64,000 nucleotides of DNA, from NCBI RefSeq assembly GCF_910589235.1, contig NC_060957.1, positions 6,112,662-6,176,661 of the forward strand. The letters run 5' to 3'. Below the pieces are notes generated by a model. The model was given only the letters and a program-made list of their open reading frames with translations. It was not told the DNA's origin and searched no databases. Positions 36,027 to 50,042 of this stretch are shown piece by piece. Positions within the stretch are counted from its first letter, which is position 1. Each line of letters starts with the position of its first letter. The DNA is from Vespa crabro. Lineage: Eukaryota; Arthropoda; Insecta; Hymenoptera; Vespidae. The translations under genes and the position numbers were made by a program.

Positions 36027-36179
36027 ATGTTCGATCGTAAACGAGATGTTAGCATGCTTCGACCATCATTGGTTAACCAGGTACCCGTAAACCGCGAGTA
36101 TTACGAAGTAGGCGACTTCGTAAATACGGTGAACATTGTTGGTTTCGATGAATTATTGTCATTGAATATATATATCTAG
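36027..36179 (+). CDS. Weak candidate small ORF, 50 residues
   Basis: ATG at 36027 (G at -3) to TAG at 36177-36179. The peptide reads MFDRKRDVSMLRPSLVNQ at the start, then an acidic/aromatic part (NREYYEVGDFVNTV). Codons look plausible but there is no homology hint, splice signal or close poly(A) signal. A 9-bp-arm hairpin at 36101-36123 lies inside it. Chance occurrence is quite possible. Confidence 0.2.
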   Translation: MFDRKRDVSMLRPSLVNQVPVNREYYEVGDFVNTVNIVGFDELLSLNIYI

Positions 36180-37891
36180 TTCACAATTTGTTCATAATAT
36201 TATGTATATTATGTTAAGCAAATACGAAAACATGTGTTTAAATAATTTACATACGACAAGATAAATGAATTGTTAATTTATTATGATCTTTTTTTCTTTT
36301 CTTTTTCTTTTTTTTTTATATAAAAGATTACGACTATTTAAAAGATTTATAATTATAATAGAAATGACAAATGAAAAAATTCGTTTGTTCCTTTTTCTAT
36401 TCTCGTTTCTTATTTTTCTCGATATCTCGAACGGTTCCAGTAATCGATACCGAGGAACGGTTCGTTGAGATACACGACTATATTGGGCTCAGGTCAAGTG
36501 AAAATCCGATAGTCGCGTTAACTGGCGTAATTACTTCACAAGGTGACTCGATCGTATACTCCGAGCTTGGAATTAAGCAGGGAACGACTTTTCCCAGTCG
36601 CTTGTTCGACGAATGGATCGGTTAATGGCCCGCTACTATTCCATCGACTTTTAGATCTAAGGTGAAGAGAGAATCGTCGGTAGAACGATTAAGCCACGCC
36701 TAGTCAATGATCCTTGTTACATGTAATTTTTAATTAGAAATAGGAAATATCAGAAATTGTTACAAACGATTCTTGAAAGTTTATGTGTTTGTAGGAAAGC
36801 TTTTCGTGAGATAAAAAAATCAAAATTAATTAAATTTATTTAACTCTAAAAAAAATATCATTTACTTATACGATTAAAACGAAAGTATGAGTCAACGATA
36901 CTTGTCGATTGTTATTGAATGAATTTCGTAAAATTTATATCAAATGTTAATTTAACAAGAATCGTTCATTCACAACATTGTCTTATTTGTAAACTTGTCC
37001 ATTGATCAATCTTATCGTAAATACAAAATCTCATTGTACCAAAAGAGTTACGAGGAAAAAGAATTGGCGATAAAAAGAGAGGAAGAAAGATAGACAGAGA
37101 GAGAGAGAGAGAGAGAGAACGCGAAGAAGTAGTAAATATACACATAACACACGACGTACGTTATTAGATCACCGAGAGAGGAATGCAGATAAAGTTAATA
37201 GGATTTTATCGGAACACGTTGCAATCTTATGTCGCTGAGCAAAGCTGAACATTGCAGCCGTTGCTATTAGGAGAGGAGCTTTTCCGTGAAACGAGCGCGT
37301 TCGGAAGACCTTCCACTCGGACGCAATTAATAAGAGAACCTTCTCCCGTTTCCTTCCTTCCTCTCGCACACATATACACGTACCCATACACCTACATGTT
37401 CAGAACCAAATAGAGGCGAGAGAGTTCGCAGGGATTCATAGAAGAGCCGAAAACACGTCGACCGACGTATCCAACCAACACCAAGTAAAAGGAATGATTG
37501 TGATGGTATTAGTATTCGTGTGGCTCGAGCTAGCAAGCGTTTTCGGAGCACTCTCTTTCGAGGGTAAGAAGAGGGTTCGGGGTAATTGATAGGAGTGCGA
37601 AGAGAGACGGGGATTGTTTACCCTGGGAAGGATTGACTAGTACGCGAAGGCACTCGACTCGACCGATGGGTTTGTTCGTTCTCTTTTCATCCACGATTCC
37701 GTCCGTCCATTTGATCCTCGTTTTCGTCGTTCGTAACGTTATGGCGGAAAGGGGTGATAGTGATGGTAGAAAGGAGGAGTAGGAGATGGTGGTCCAAAAT
37801 AGGGAGCAAACGCCCTCCCGGCGACGAGTCCGAGGGTCTCGTAATTAATGCTGCTAATATACCTCGGATCTCTCGATCGTTCGCCAACACA

Positions 37892-37900
<9 letters not shown>

Positions 37901-37939
<39 letters not shown>

Positions 37940-37990
37940 TCTATCTATCTATCTATCTATCTATCTGTCTCTATCTCGCTCAATGTGCTT
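37901..37990. repeat. (TC)n-(TATC)n compound repeat
   Basis: TC run followed by about ten TATC units and a few CTGTCTC variants. Confidence 0.95.
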
Positions 37991-38224
37991 TCTCTTCTGT
38001 AGAGGCGCGTCTACGCGGACGTGTTGCTCGCGTAATTTCGAGGGGCAGGATGTTAATTGCATCGACCGGTCGTTTCCTTGATTTTGATCGATCGTTCTCC
38101 ATCTCGACGTCACTGTCGATGAACTCCCACCCTACTTCACTTTACAGGGGAATGTCTCACGAGAGCTTGTAGATTCGAAGCAATGAAGGGTACAGAGAAG
38201 ACACCCTTGCTCTATCAAGCATTC

Positions 38225-38335
38225 CTCTCACTCTCTCTCCTTCTCTTTCTTTGTTTCTCTCTCTTTCTCTCTCTCACTCCCTCCCTCCCTCACTCTCTCT
38301 CTCTCTCTCTTTCTCTCTCTCACTCCCTCCCTCCC

Positions 38336-38386
<51 letters not shown>

Positions 38387-38395
38387 ATCGTTCTT
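38225..38395. repeat. TC tract with 46-bp internal duplication
   Basis: The segment CACTCCCTCCCTCCCTCACT occurs at 38275 and again at 38321 within a long TC run, so one 46-bp block was copied in tandem. Confidence 0.9.
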
Positions 38396-39771
38396 GTGTT
38401 CTCTCGTACGTAATAATGTGACGTCGAAATACGTCTTGTCGTCTTCTTGAACAAACAAACAACATCATTATCAAGAATATATTTCAATTCCAAAGACGTT
38501 TCTCACAATTATGGATACCCGCAGGGCCACATCTTGTCTTTCCGATAATTTCTTCCTGAGTCCCTCGTAATTGCTCGTAAAATACGGAGATGTCAGGAAT
38601 CACCAGCTGTGGCCAGTGATGGTGTCTTGTACCTCTTATATATACCACGACACAGGAGGTAAACGAATCGTGTTCTTGCGATGACTACTAGTCGTCGTTC
38701 TTATCGTCGTCGTTATCGTCATCGTCGTTGTCGTTGTCATCAGAAAAGAAAATAATTTAAAATGTTTTGTGAATCCTAAAAGCGTGCACATGTTTATTCA
38801 TTAACGTTGAACTACGAGGAGAGAATATATTAAAAAGAAAAGAGAGAAAGTTTGTATATAACGTTGTAATTTGTAAATATCTAGTCAAGAAACGTTCGGT
38901 GATGATGATACCTTTCGTGAACGGAAAATAAGCAGGTACCTAGAACTCGGAACCTCCATTGTAAATCATCGAATAAGGTTTCTACACGGACCCCTACAGG
39001 GTCAAAATGGTCTTGCGACCTCCAACGTGGTTCTCCGCACCGATTACTCCTCCCACGTTACGAAAGAAACGTTCTTCTTTCTTTTTTCTCTCTCTCCTCC
39101 TCCTCCTCTCTCTCTCTCTCTCTTTCCCTCTCCTTTTTTTTCCTTTGGACAAGAGGGAGAGAGATGATCGAGGGAGAATCACCCACACTTTTCAAACTAC
39201 TACTTCATCGTAGACATCAAACGCCCACGCGGGATTACCGTACTCCGTGTTCACCCTCTATGCGTGCAGATGTCACTTTCTGCATACGAACTACAACAAA
39301 AATCGACCCCCTTCGTCTTCTCTTTCGTTTTCATTTTATCGTCGTTTACGTCTAGCCAAAACGAATACATCGTGCGTTACAACGAAGAGAGAGGGAAAAG
39401 GGGGAAGGAGAGAAGGAGAGAGAGTAAGAGAGAGAGAGAGAGAGAGAGAGAGAACAAAACGTTTTTCAAATATAATGAATAAAATTCTATTATTATTTTA
39501 TTATTATTTTTGTATCAATACCTTCATTTATAATATATCGTAATTAGGATTAATTATCTCAGCATATTTGATAAACTCTGTCATAAACGATGATAAACGA
39601 ACTTGCGCTGAAAGTATTAAGTATAATTAACGAACATCCGAGACAAATGATTTTCGATAGATACAATTTCCGTTCGGATAACGATATATGATAAAACGAT
39701 ATATCGATTGGTAAAAATACTCTTTGCTTTCTATCGAATTCTCTCGATTTCTCATTATAATTTTTCCTTTT

Positions 39772-39810
<39 letters not shown>

Positions 39811-42078
39811 AAATGTATATTTATCATATTATCCGCTCACGTATATCTTTCATGTATATTATGTTTAATATCTAACATATGTAAATATATATATATATAT
39901 ATATATACATAAATGAAAAAAAGTATAACGAATTTTCTACTATTTCTCATTGATATTAACACAATTATAGAAATAAAATGATATGAGAGATGAATCCCTC
40001 TTGGCGTTTATGATCGGGTGAATCCAAGGTTCTGGTTCGTTGCGTAAAGACAGACGCAACGCTGTATCGCTTCCATCGCACGCTAAATCAGAGTGGTGGC
40101 AGGTGGAGTAGGTAGAGGAGTCGAGGCTTTAGAAGTTCGGACCAGTAGCGATAACTCGTAGACGGATTAACTCCGAGGATCCTCGGACGAATCTGCAACG
40201 ACGAGGATTAGGCACGTTCCGGATAGGACGGCGAAACGGTTAGAGTTTGCGGAACTTCGTCGCGCAGCTCGCCGTCATATTTACGACACTTCCGGTATTC
40301 CAACGAAAATACGAGCAACGTCCTGCTCAAAGCCGGGACAAGTGAGGCAACGCATCTTCTCCCATGGCCTCGGGCTGTCGTCCTTTCATCTTCCATTCCT
40401 TTCTATATAGTCACCTGTTGTTAATTGCGAAAGATATCGATGGAAAGCTATCGAAGGAAATCAATTCATGTGATAGTATTTTTAAATTTTCACGTCATTT
40501 ATATGGTACAACGAATGAGAATAAAAAAATATCGATGGAATTAAATCAATAATGTATATAATTAATTAAATATAGTAAGTAAATCATTATGTATTAATGA
40601 ATAAATAAATCTCGACCGATCGATTCTACGTTTATCGACGGAATCGAATTTCTCTTGTCGAAAATGACATTACTCGTAACACATTTAACGCCAAAGTCGA
40701 GATGAGTTTACGCTCGTAGCTCGAGTTAGAAACGACGATGATCGATGTTATGAACATTGATAAATGTTATTTGTTCGATCAACATGGGGATACGAGAGGT
40801 GAACTAAAACGATAATAGCAGTGAAGGGAACGAACGTCGTTTTGCATGCCTCTCGAAAATATCGATGTGTTCGATAGCGAAGACCGAAGTTGAAAACATA
40901 CGTGAGTGAAAAATTACGAGTATAACTGACGAAAGAAGAAGAGGGGAAAGAAATGCGATGATATATGTATACGAGACGATCGATATCTCGAAGAAACATT
41001 CTCGCGATGATTAGTACCATGACATGCGTGAGAAAACAACACATGCTGTAACGATACGTACACATCGTTGCTATACTCGGTTACAACATTTTACATCTAA
41101 AAATACTCGCACCCGTCCTTACACACTATCTGCGATACTCCTTTTATTCTCGTTACCATTGTTTTACAGTATCGAAATAAACCAATAATTTTCTCAATGT
41201 ATATTTCCGTCATAACATCGAAAGAAAGATATAGAAAAGGTCGATGGAACTTTATAAAAGCTAAATTCTATCTTCCCCTTTTACATAAATTATACTTTAC
41301 TACTAACTTCCTGTATAGACTCATTCGTTATCGTCAGCTAACGAAAAGTATATCGATCTTCCTACCTATATATATATATATACATATATACATATATTTA
41401 TGAACTAAAAGGAAGTGGTTATATGCTTACGGTACCGAACATAATTATTCTACAAGGGATACCAATACTCATGGTGGATGTCTGTTGTAAAAAACAAGAC
41501 CGTTGCGTTCTGGAGAAAGGATAGAGTCGTCGACTGGAAGCTGTAGAATGTTTTACGGAGAAAGTTGGAGAGCTAGTCACGGTAGAATCTTCTTTCTCTC
41601 TCTCTTCCTCTCTTTCTTTCTCTTTTTGTCTATCTACGTTCAATGGTACTCGTCGAAACGAAACGAAGAGAGAAGAACGAAAGAAAAAGAGAAAAAAACG
41701 TTGAAGATGGCAAAAAAGAAAATGGAGAAAAGAAGGAGGGAAGGAGGGTGAATGGAACACGAACGCTTTTCTCGTTCGACTCTTTATCCGACACGAGCCA
41801 AGGAACGTATTATATTCGGAGCAGAACGAATCGCATTGGTCCCTTAATGCATGACGCAGCATCATCTCGAGGGGTCCAGCCGCGAACACGCGCTAGGCTG
41901 CTCTGCGCCTTACAGCACGCTTCTTACTCCGTGCACATCGTGCACGTATTCGATCGACCGAGCTGCAATCGTCGCGACGCAATAATATCGCTTCGATCCA
42001 TCACACCTTCGATGTCGATAAAATATCTGCTGTTCTTTTGCTTTGCCTCCTCTTCTCTTTTTTCATCTTTTCTTTCCT

Positions 42079-42117
42079 TTCTCTCTCTCTCTCTCTCTTA
42101 TATTCTCTTTCTTTATT

Positions 42118-42166
<49 letters not shown>

Positions 42167-42213
42167 TATATTCTCTTTCTTTATTTCTCTCTCTCTCTCT
42201 CTCTCTCTCTTTT
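42079..42213. repeat. TC tract with 68-bp tandem duplication
   Basis: The segment TTATATTCTCTTTCTTTATT and flanking TC occurs at 42098 and again at 42166, giving two copies of a 68-bp unit. Confidence 0.9.
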
Positions 42214-42589
42214 TTCATCCATTCGTATAATTTCTGAACCTTTTCTAGGTTTCCTCTATATCATCTTTTTTTATATATCTCTTTCTTCGAGTTAGGCATC
42301 GTCGTTATTGCTAAATATCTTCTGACATTTCGTTCTTGTTTTTTTTTCTGTTTTTTTTTTCTTTTTTTTTTGTAAACTATTAAATAAATTGACTTAATTC
42401 ATCATTAATTTGGATGGATCTTTCTTTTACATTTTTTATTTTTTCTTTTCTTTTTTTTTTTCATTACTATCCACACGTACAAAGTCGATTAATTTTGTAC
42501 ATTGTTTTAAGGAAAAATGGAAATAATTTCGAAGGTATCTCAAAGTTAGAAATTCTGACACTAATGATTCCTTGCATAAAAGTCAAAAG

Positions 42590-42599
42590 AGAAAGAGAA

Positions 42600-42654
<55 letters not shown>

Positions 42655-42796
42655 TAGAGAAAGAGAGAGAGATAGAGAAAGAGTGAGAGAAAAAGAAAGA
42701 GAGAGAGTGAGATAGAGAGAGTGAGAGAAAGCAGAAAGGTGGTATGTCGTTGGGGACACGTGTTCTTTCTCGTGACTGTGAGAAAGCTAGAAAATA

Positions 42797-42849
<53 letters not shown>

Positions 42850-42850
42850 C
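42590..42850. repeat. Two (GA)n tracts
   Basis: GA tract 42590-42730 with GATA and GTGA variants, about 65 bp of unique sequence, then GA at 42797-42850. Confidence 0.95.
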
Positions 42851-44416
42851 TATACGCTAAACGTCAAATGCACGCGCTATGCACATTACTTCTACTATCG
42901 TAAGGCTGAAAGCCAGTTGAGTCCGGCAATTTCCGTCGACGCGGTATTATTGCAAGCGCTCGATTAACTCTCGAAGAGAGCTTCCGTCGACATTAGAAAG
43001 CATTCGCTCTTTAAAATATAAGTTTCTGCTTCGAGCGAAAATAATAAGGGAAAAGAAATATCATTTGACTCTTATTATCTAATTGATGCTATTGTTATAT
43101 TTCTTTAATTTTCACGTTTAAAAATATTGTTTTTTTTTCTTTATTTTGTTTTTTGATTTCTGTTTTTTCTTTTGTTAATTTCCTTCTTGACATCTAACAA
43201 CGATTCATATTTGTACGAACTTGATTCAGATTTTATAAATTTATATTTTACGATCGAACATTGGATTCGTCATTGGTCCACGTAAAAATTGTAGAAAATA
43301 TTTGTGTGTGAATGCATACTTCAAGATTTTTCCTTCAAGGGATTATTCCATCGGAAAAGCGCGGTAACTTCCTACGAAGAAAAGAGGAACAAGCGTTTGA
43401 GAGTAAAGAAAGAAATAGGTTAGCTCGATAAAAGTCGAATGCGATGACGTCTACTAGTCCCTTAGGTCCTTCAACCATTCTCTTTCCTTTTCGGAAGCTT
43501 CAACTATTCGGTTCACTTCTGCGGTGAAAAGCAGGCCGCCATGATTTTCACGAAATTCAAATTTCGATGTCTTAAATGCGCGTGCGCACGACTGATCGAG
43601 AATATTTCTTTGAGAATAGGTAAGAAGGAGACAGAGGATGGCAACCTCGTCGTTTTACGACTAGGTAAAAGAAAAAAAAAGAAGAAAAAGGAATAGAAAA
43701 GAAAAGAAAAAGAAGAGATAAGGAAAAAAAATAGGAAGAAAGAAAGAAAAGCGATAGAAAGAAAAGAAGGAAAGAAAATTCTGGTTGGTAACCGGCCTTC
43801 CTAAGGATTGGATCCTTTCATTGAATTGCAAAGCAGTCTTCGGCAAATTTAACGCGGAAAATCGCGACGGGAATGCGTCCTCGTCGAGGTCGGTCGTATT
43901 CGACGGTGAACGCGATCGTAGGAAAAGAATATCGTTCTCGATCTACTTCCCATCCTATTCCATCCCTTTCGTTTCGCCTTCGATAGCCCCCACGGGCTCG
44001 CGAGGAAGCACCGCGAGAGTAGAGAAATTCAATTCGGAATACCAATTATCACGGACGAATCGGATGCTGAAAGAAGAGAGAGAGAGAGAGAGAGAGAGGA
44101 AAGATAAAAGATGATTGATCTTGAATGCTTCACTGTTTCCGGTCACGGCAATAAATGTGGTAGGTATATGTATGTATGCATGTATGTATGCATGCATGTA
44201 TGTATGTATATATGTATGTATGTATATATCTATCTACTTTCAAATCGAATCGAATGGAAGATTAGAAAATGAAGATCGAAATGGTTTTATTTTTGCGATA
44301 CTATTGACGATTGTACAGAAAGTCATCAACGTAGAGAAGAAACATAGAGGAATAAAGAGAAACAATATTAATTATATTTATTGTAATAGAAGTAATATAA
44401 CATTTTTCAATGTAAG

Positions 44417-44454
<38 letters not shown>

Positions 44455-44571
44455 TATGCATCCATTAGAAAATGTTCCCTTTGAGCGATATCGCATTACT
44501 ATATCGAAATCCTGACTTCATGAAGATATAGGGTTCAGCTGCAGAATGGAAGAGAATCAAAGAGAGAGTGA

Positions 44572-44615
<44 letters not shown>

Positions 44616-45080
44616 GAGTTAGAGAAAGAGTGAGACAGAAGGATACGGATACAAGATAGGAAGTAAAAGGGTTGCCTTTAAAGAAGGAGGGAGAGAGAGA
44701 GAACTATGCCCCCGACCTTCCGTAACGATGCAATAACATTACCATTGAGGTTCAAAGCAAAATGAATGGATGTATTCCGCGTGTGCGAAAATCCAGAAGC
44801 AAGAGGAAAGGAGGAAGCTTAGGATTGACGGGAAACATCATCACAGTGGAAGGAGCACTGGCGTCGACGTTGGTGGTGTCGGCAACGTGCTGGAAATAAA
44901 AGGGCGTCCGCCATAGAAAGAGCCACGTAATAGCCTACGTTACCTGCTCCGCCTGTCCGCTCGGCCCATCTTTATATCCCGCCCTATTTTTCTTTTTCAC
45001 TCTCTTTTCTTCATTTTCTCATACTATCTTCTTCTCTTCACAGCATTCTCCCCTTTCACATCGTTCGTTTACCACGAGAA

Positions 45081-45211
45081 TTCTCTCTCTCTCTCTCTTT
45101 CTCTCTCTCATTCTCTCTCTCCCTCTCTCTCTCTCATTCTCTTTCTCTCTCTCTCTTTCTCGTTCCATGTTTCCGCTTCTGGCCTTGCTTCGTGAAATGG
45201 ACTAGATAAAC

Positions 45212-45256
<45 letters not shown>
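45081..45256. repeat. (TC)n followed by (GA)n, inverted pair
   Basis: TC-rich tract (45081-45160) and GA tract (45213-45256) separated by about 50 bp of unique sequence. Confidence 0.9.
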
Positions 45257-45257
<1 letters not shown>

Positions 45258-45653
45258 AAGAGAGTTTCCTCTTACTCTGAAAGCTCGATCGTCGATACCA
45301 TCCCCCTCCTACTTTTCCTTCTCCTCTTACTCCACGCTAACTTCAACGAACAATGTCGAAGTCAACGAGCTTACCACGTCTATGGTCCATGATACTGGGG
45401 ATCGAGCTTGATCTCTTCCCCCCTATTAAGCTCGTCGTGTTGTACGTATGTACGTAGCCGTCGATCGAAACCGTCATTCGTTTCGCGTGAAACACCATTC
45501 CCATGTCCTTCTACTCGGCTAAAGAGGAAGCTAATAAACGAAACGATCGAGTTGGCTCGCTTCCGAAGCTGCCGCCTCGCGTTTGATATCAACGTCCATT
45601 CGCTTTAATAGAGAATCGTTTAGGACGCTGCTGCTCTATACTATATGTGTATA

Positions 45654-45709
45654 TATGAGTGATAGAGAGATAAAGATAGATAGATAGATAGGTAGATAGA
45701 TAGAGAGAA

Positions 45710-45752
<43 letters not shown>
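45654..45752. repeat. (GATA)n-(GA)n compound repeat
   Basis: GATA/GGTA units followed by a GA run of about 18 units. Confidence 0.95.
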
Positions 45753-45754
<2 letters not shown>

Positions 45755-46297
45755 CAGCTTTGTGTAGTCTTCTCCTACTATCGTGAAACGTTTCGACGCG
45801 TTCACGAAAGCGAGTTAACGCTTTTGGAGAGAGTTCGTACACGTATCAGGTCCAACTAACTATGTAGGTACTAGCTTTACCTACGTTCAACTAAAAAGGC
45901 TATGCCAAAGGGATACCAACAAGTGACACGAACTACTGACCGAGGGGTGCTTGCGAGGATCGTTGAAAACGGGTACTGATGGAAAAGAGGGGATCAGGAA
46001 GGAGGAATATCATGAGTACCACCGAGGAAAGCCGTTATTCGATACATGATCACTCACCTTTCACCAAAACTCTTCTACAGTTTTCAAATAGCCTCTACTA
46101 CTACAAACGGAATGACGAAACGATTATGATAAATAGAACATGACGATCCCCGTTTGCTCTCGCCTTTCCGCCATTTTTTAAGAGACACTTTCGCGTCTGC
46201 CCACGTTAATCCCAACGCTCGTTTGTTCCTCGTTTGTTCCTATCGCATCGACGCGACGTTTCGAACTTGGGATTACGAGCTCGTCGATACTCGCGTT

Positions 46298-46333
<36 letters not shown>

Positions 46334-47976
46334 GAGTATGTATATCTGTGTTATATATCGACTACCATTCATCATCTATTCATATGCATTTCTAGATGTA
46401 CGGAACTTTCGAGAAATATTTGAATGTTTATGTAATACGATCATACATTTTCCTATAGGGTATTTTACTGTAAATCTTGATTTAGAAGAGATTTTTTTTT
46501 ATTTATAACAAATTTTTTATAATGAAAATTTATTAATTATTCATTACTGATGTGATGAAAATATAATGAGAAGTTCGACCGTTAACATGACCTTCGTTCA
46601 AAGTCTCTACGATTCCCAGTTTTAATATAATTGCATGTAAATATAATTTATACGCAGCACAGTAACCTATATAATTTCTTGGAAAATAATATTGACTCAA
46701 ATAAATCTTCCTGATAATCACGCGGTCAGACGATCAATCGATGAGTGTTGGTATTTTTGCTAGTATATATTACTACTAATAGCACAGGCATGCTACGATT
46801 ACGAATTATGAATGGCAAAATTTGTAAGATGATATTTTTGGAATGGAAAATTTTATAAACGTAAAATAAGAACTATTTTAAAGAGAAAATTGTCCTCTTT
46901 TTATTTACTTACTGCGATACAATCGATAGAACGAGGTCTATTTCGTCTATATTTGTATATCCAGTAAATATGTACGAATGAATGTATTTTCAAAACAAAA
47001 TTTAATTCTAGAAACTTTAATTCTAAATATTAAATTAAATTGAATTCTTTCAATTATGCACATGTATTATGTACATTAGAAAAAAAGGAAAAGTAGTATC
47101 ACGAAACGTTATCGTAGAAAAAAGAAGAAAAAGGAAAGGAAAAAAGAAAAAAGAAAGAAAAAGAAAGGAAAAAAAGATAGAAAAGAAAGAAAGAGAAGAG
47201 GACTCTAACAACTATCGTGAGAGTTTAATTCGCGTGCACGCTCGTACGAATAAATAACGGTGGTAGTTCGACGAAACGACTACGATCGAGTGAAGGATTA
47301 TTGAATACCACGAGGAACATGTTCGATCGTTCCGTGTTTCATGGCAATAAAGGAACACCGATGGTCCAACGTAACCTAAAATTAGTCGGCCCCCGTGTAT
47401 TTTCGCATCGGGTTATTATTATTTTAACGCGCCATCGTTAATGATCCCACCCTTTTTCGTCCTGTGTCGTATCACAGTGGTAGAGTATATACATACACAT
47501 ACATAACTTTATATAGTCAAAGAGGGTTCTTCGTCGCGTGTTAGAACGATTTTCGACTATACGAAGTTGTAGTAGTCAAAAGCGACTTTGGGAAGAGGTG
47601 CCGAAAGGAGAGGGATATATCCGTATCCTTGATCCTTCCTGTGCGATTAATCGCTTCCGAGAAGCACGCGATCTAAAATCGACTCATGCGTTTGTCGGTT
47701 ATATACCCCCTCCTTTGCAATTTTGTAGAAAACTCACGATCGAGATGCATTTCGAATGACTTCCTTTTGTCGTATCCTTTTCCGTCTGTTATTTATATGG
47801 ATAGTTAAGGAGAAAATCATTAGAAAAGTCAAAGATCATTTTTGAATGGTTATGGAATGAGAAAGTGTACATTAAATTCGCATGTACCTTTCAAAACGAT
47901 CACTTACGAATATGATTTGAAAAGAAAAAGAAATCTTCAAATTTACTTTTAGTAAACGTCCACCTTTTATAAATAT

Positions 47977-47984
47977 ATACATAC

Positions 47985-48046
<62 letters not shown>
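47977..48046. repeat. (TA)n microsatellite, about 35 units
   Basis: Perfect TA run of about 70 bp, the longest uninterrupted one in the window. Confidence 0.95.
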
Positions 48047-48048
<2 letters not shown>

Positions 48049-48303
48049 TGCATCTATATACATATATATATATTGAAGACAACTTCGAGTTTCAGCATCA
48101 AAGAGCGTCTCTTTCGAAAGATCGAGGAACGATACATTCTAGATCGCTATACTGGTTCGGTTCCCTTTCGCATATTCTCTGGAATAATTATCGGAACTAC
48201 TCGCATGGCTTGACTCGCTTTCGATCTTCGCTCCTGTCGTTTCGAACTTGGTCCTTTCAAACGTACATCCATTCCTATCTCTCGCTCGGCAGAGATGAAA
48301 GGA

Positions 48304-48340
<37 letters not shown>

Positions 48341-48581
48341 GTCTCTCTTTCGTTCATTCGCTTTCTCTCGGCCTTTCACGGATCGCACGGCGCGCATAAA
48401 AAATGTCCTTCGAAATTAATTCCATTCCCTTTAACGGAAGATTTAATAAACACCCCTCTCTCTTCGCGCATCGCAGCCCCTTTCAATATAACTGTGCACC
48501 CTCGATCTCGTTCTTTCACAATCTACTCTCTCTTTCTCGAAGGGTTCTCTCTTCTTTTTTTTATTTTTGCGTAGGAGAGTA

Positions 48582-48613
<32 letters not shown>

Positions 48614-50009
48614 TGCTCTCTCTCTCTTTTTTTTTCTCGTTCTTTTTTTGTGGCAATTTTTATGGGGAAAAAGGGAGTGAGAGGATCCTTCTTGGCGGAT
48701 GAACCGTGAAAACGTTACGATTCGCTTCCCATCCTTGCGATCCTCGACAGTCATTAAAATCATCTATCCTATAATGTAAAGGGAAACTGCTGCTTCTCTC
48801 CTCGTGTACTTCATTTTTTCGACTATGCTAGGAATGCCCCGTGAAATCGATGATATATAATACAATGCAGCTGACTGACTGTACTGGCTAGGACGACGAG
48901 TAGTGTGAGTAATTTCGTATGGATCCTTGTATTAACTCGACTCGGTTAAATTCGTTTCAGTACTAGTCTCGCGTTAATTCATTATCTATGACGTGAAGCG
49001 TGTTCCATTGGTATCTCAAAGTACGTTTCTTTATTCTTTTTCCTTTGTTTTTTTTCTTTCTCATTTTAAATCTCAATCTTTATCTCTTTTGTCTTTTGAT
49101 ATCCCGAAAAGAAATAACGTTTCTTTTTATCTAAAAAAAAAAAAAAAAAAAAACCTCCATGAAAAATATATGAAACCGTTTACATTGTCGTTTTTTTTAT
49201 ATTCATATATCAGATTCTTTGTTTCTTCTTTTTTTTTTGTTAAATGATTTTTTTCCTATAAGTATAAATAAATAAATAAATAAATAAATCCTGATTGCGA
49301 TTTGAAAGGAAAATATCGAAACTTCTTCGTTCGGAAGTGACTTAGGAGACGAAAAGTCGATTATCACGTTTTCCCTTTCCCCCTCTCTCTCTCTTTCTCT
49401 CTCTCTCTTTTCTCTCTCGTATAGGGGGGAGGTCTTTGCCGCACGCGGAAATGGAAAAACGACGAGCGTGAGCGAATTGATGGACGAGTACATACCACGC
49501 AAAATCGCAATTCCACCTGACGGTTCGATAGACTATATTCATGTATCTGTATGTGTATGTGTGTGTGTGTGTGTGTGTGTATGTGTGTAAAAGAGAGAGA
49601 GAGAAAAAGAGAAAGAGAGAGAGAAATAGAGAGAGAGAGGAAGAAAGAGAAAGGACTAACGAACCGACGACGCACGCGCTTCGTAAACGTCATTCAGGGA
49701 GTTGTCGTGGAATAATCCCATTACGTTTCGTTAATTATCGGTGCATCCACTAGCAGAAGCTTCGAACGTTCACTGAGCTCGAGAAGCATATCGGATCGGT
49801 GTCTGATCTCGCGTCACTTTCCAACCGTAGTCTCTCTCTCTCTCTTTCTCTTTCTCTATCGCTGATAATAATACGCGCCGTTGAGTGGTCCGACTTCGTT
49901 ATCCGGAAAACGTCGGGACGAGTAGCGAGAGTAGACGGTGTCTTATCGATTCTCCAAATCTATTGGATTGAGAGTTCTTATTGAGAGAGAGAGAAAAAGA
50001 AAGAGAGAA

Positions 50010-50042
<33 letters not shown>

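Larger units (their letters stand above)
36180..42000. other. Non-coding region
   Basis: No supported gene. It holds GA at 37092-37118, a TC/TATC block at 37901-37990, a TC tract with an internal copy at 38225-38395, a GTC-rich patch at 38686-38745, TC at 39080-39125, GA at 39409-39453, TA at 39777-39806 and 39886-39907, and TC at 41590-41630. GC-richer unique stretches (37190-37560, 40010-40390) have open frames on both strands without splice or motif support. Confidence 0.5.
42001..47065. other. Non-coding region
   Basis: No supported gene. It contains TC at 42079-42213 and GA at 42590-42730 and 42797-42850, a purine run at 43671-43780, GA at 44078-44099, TATG at 44161-44230, TA at 44417-44453, GA at 44560-44640, TC and GA at 45081-45256, GATA/GA at 45654-45752 and CA/TA at 46298-46333. 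The unique island 43785-44060 is open on both strands, as is 45370-45610. Neither has splice signals that convinced me. Confidence 0.5.

Noticed and set aside
43785..44060. Open frames on both strands in a unique island
   Set aside because: The plus frame starts at TTG and runs into a GA tract; no acceptor, donor or recognisable motif.
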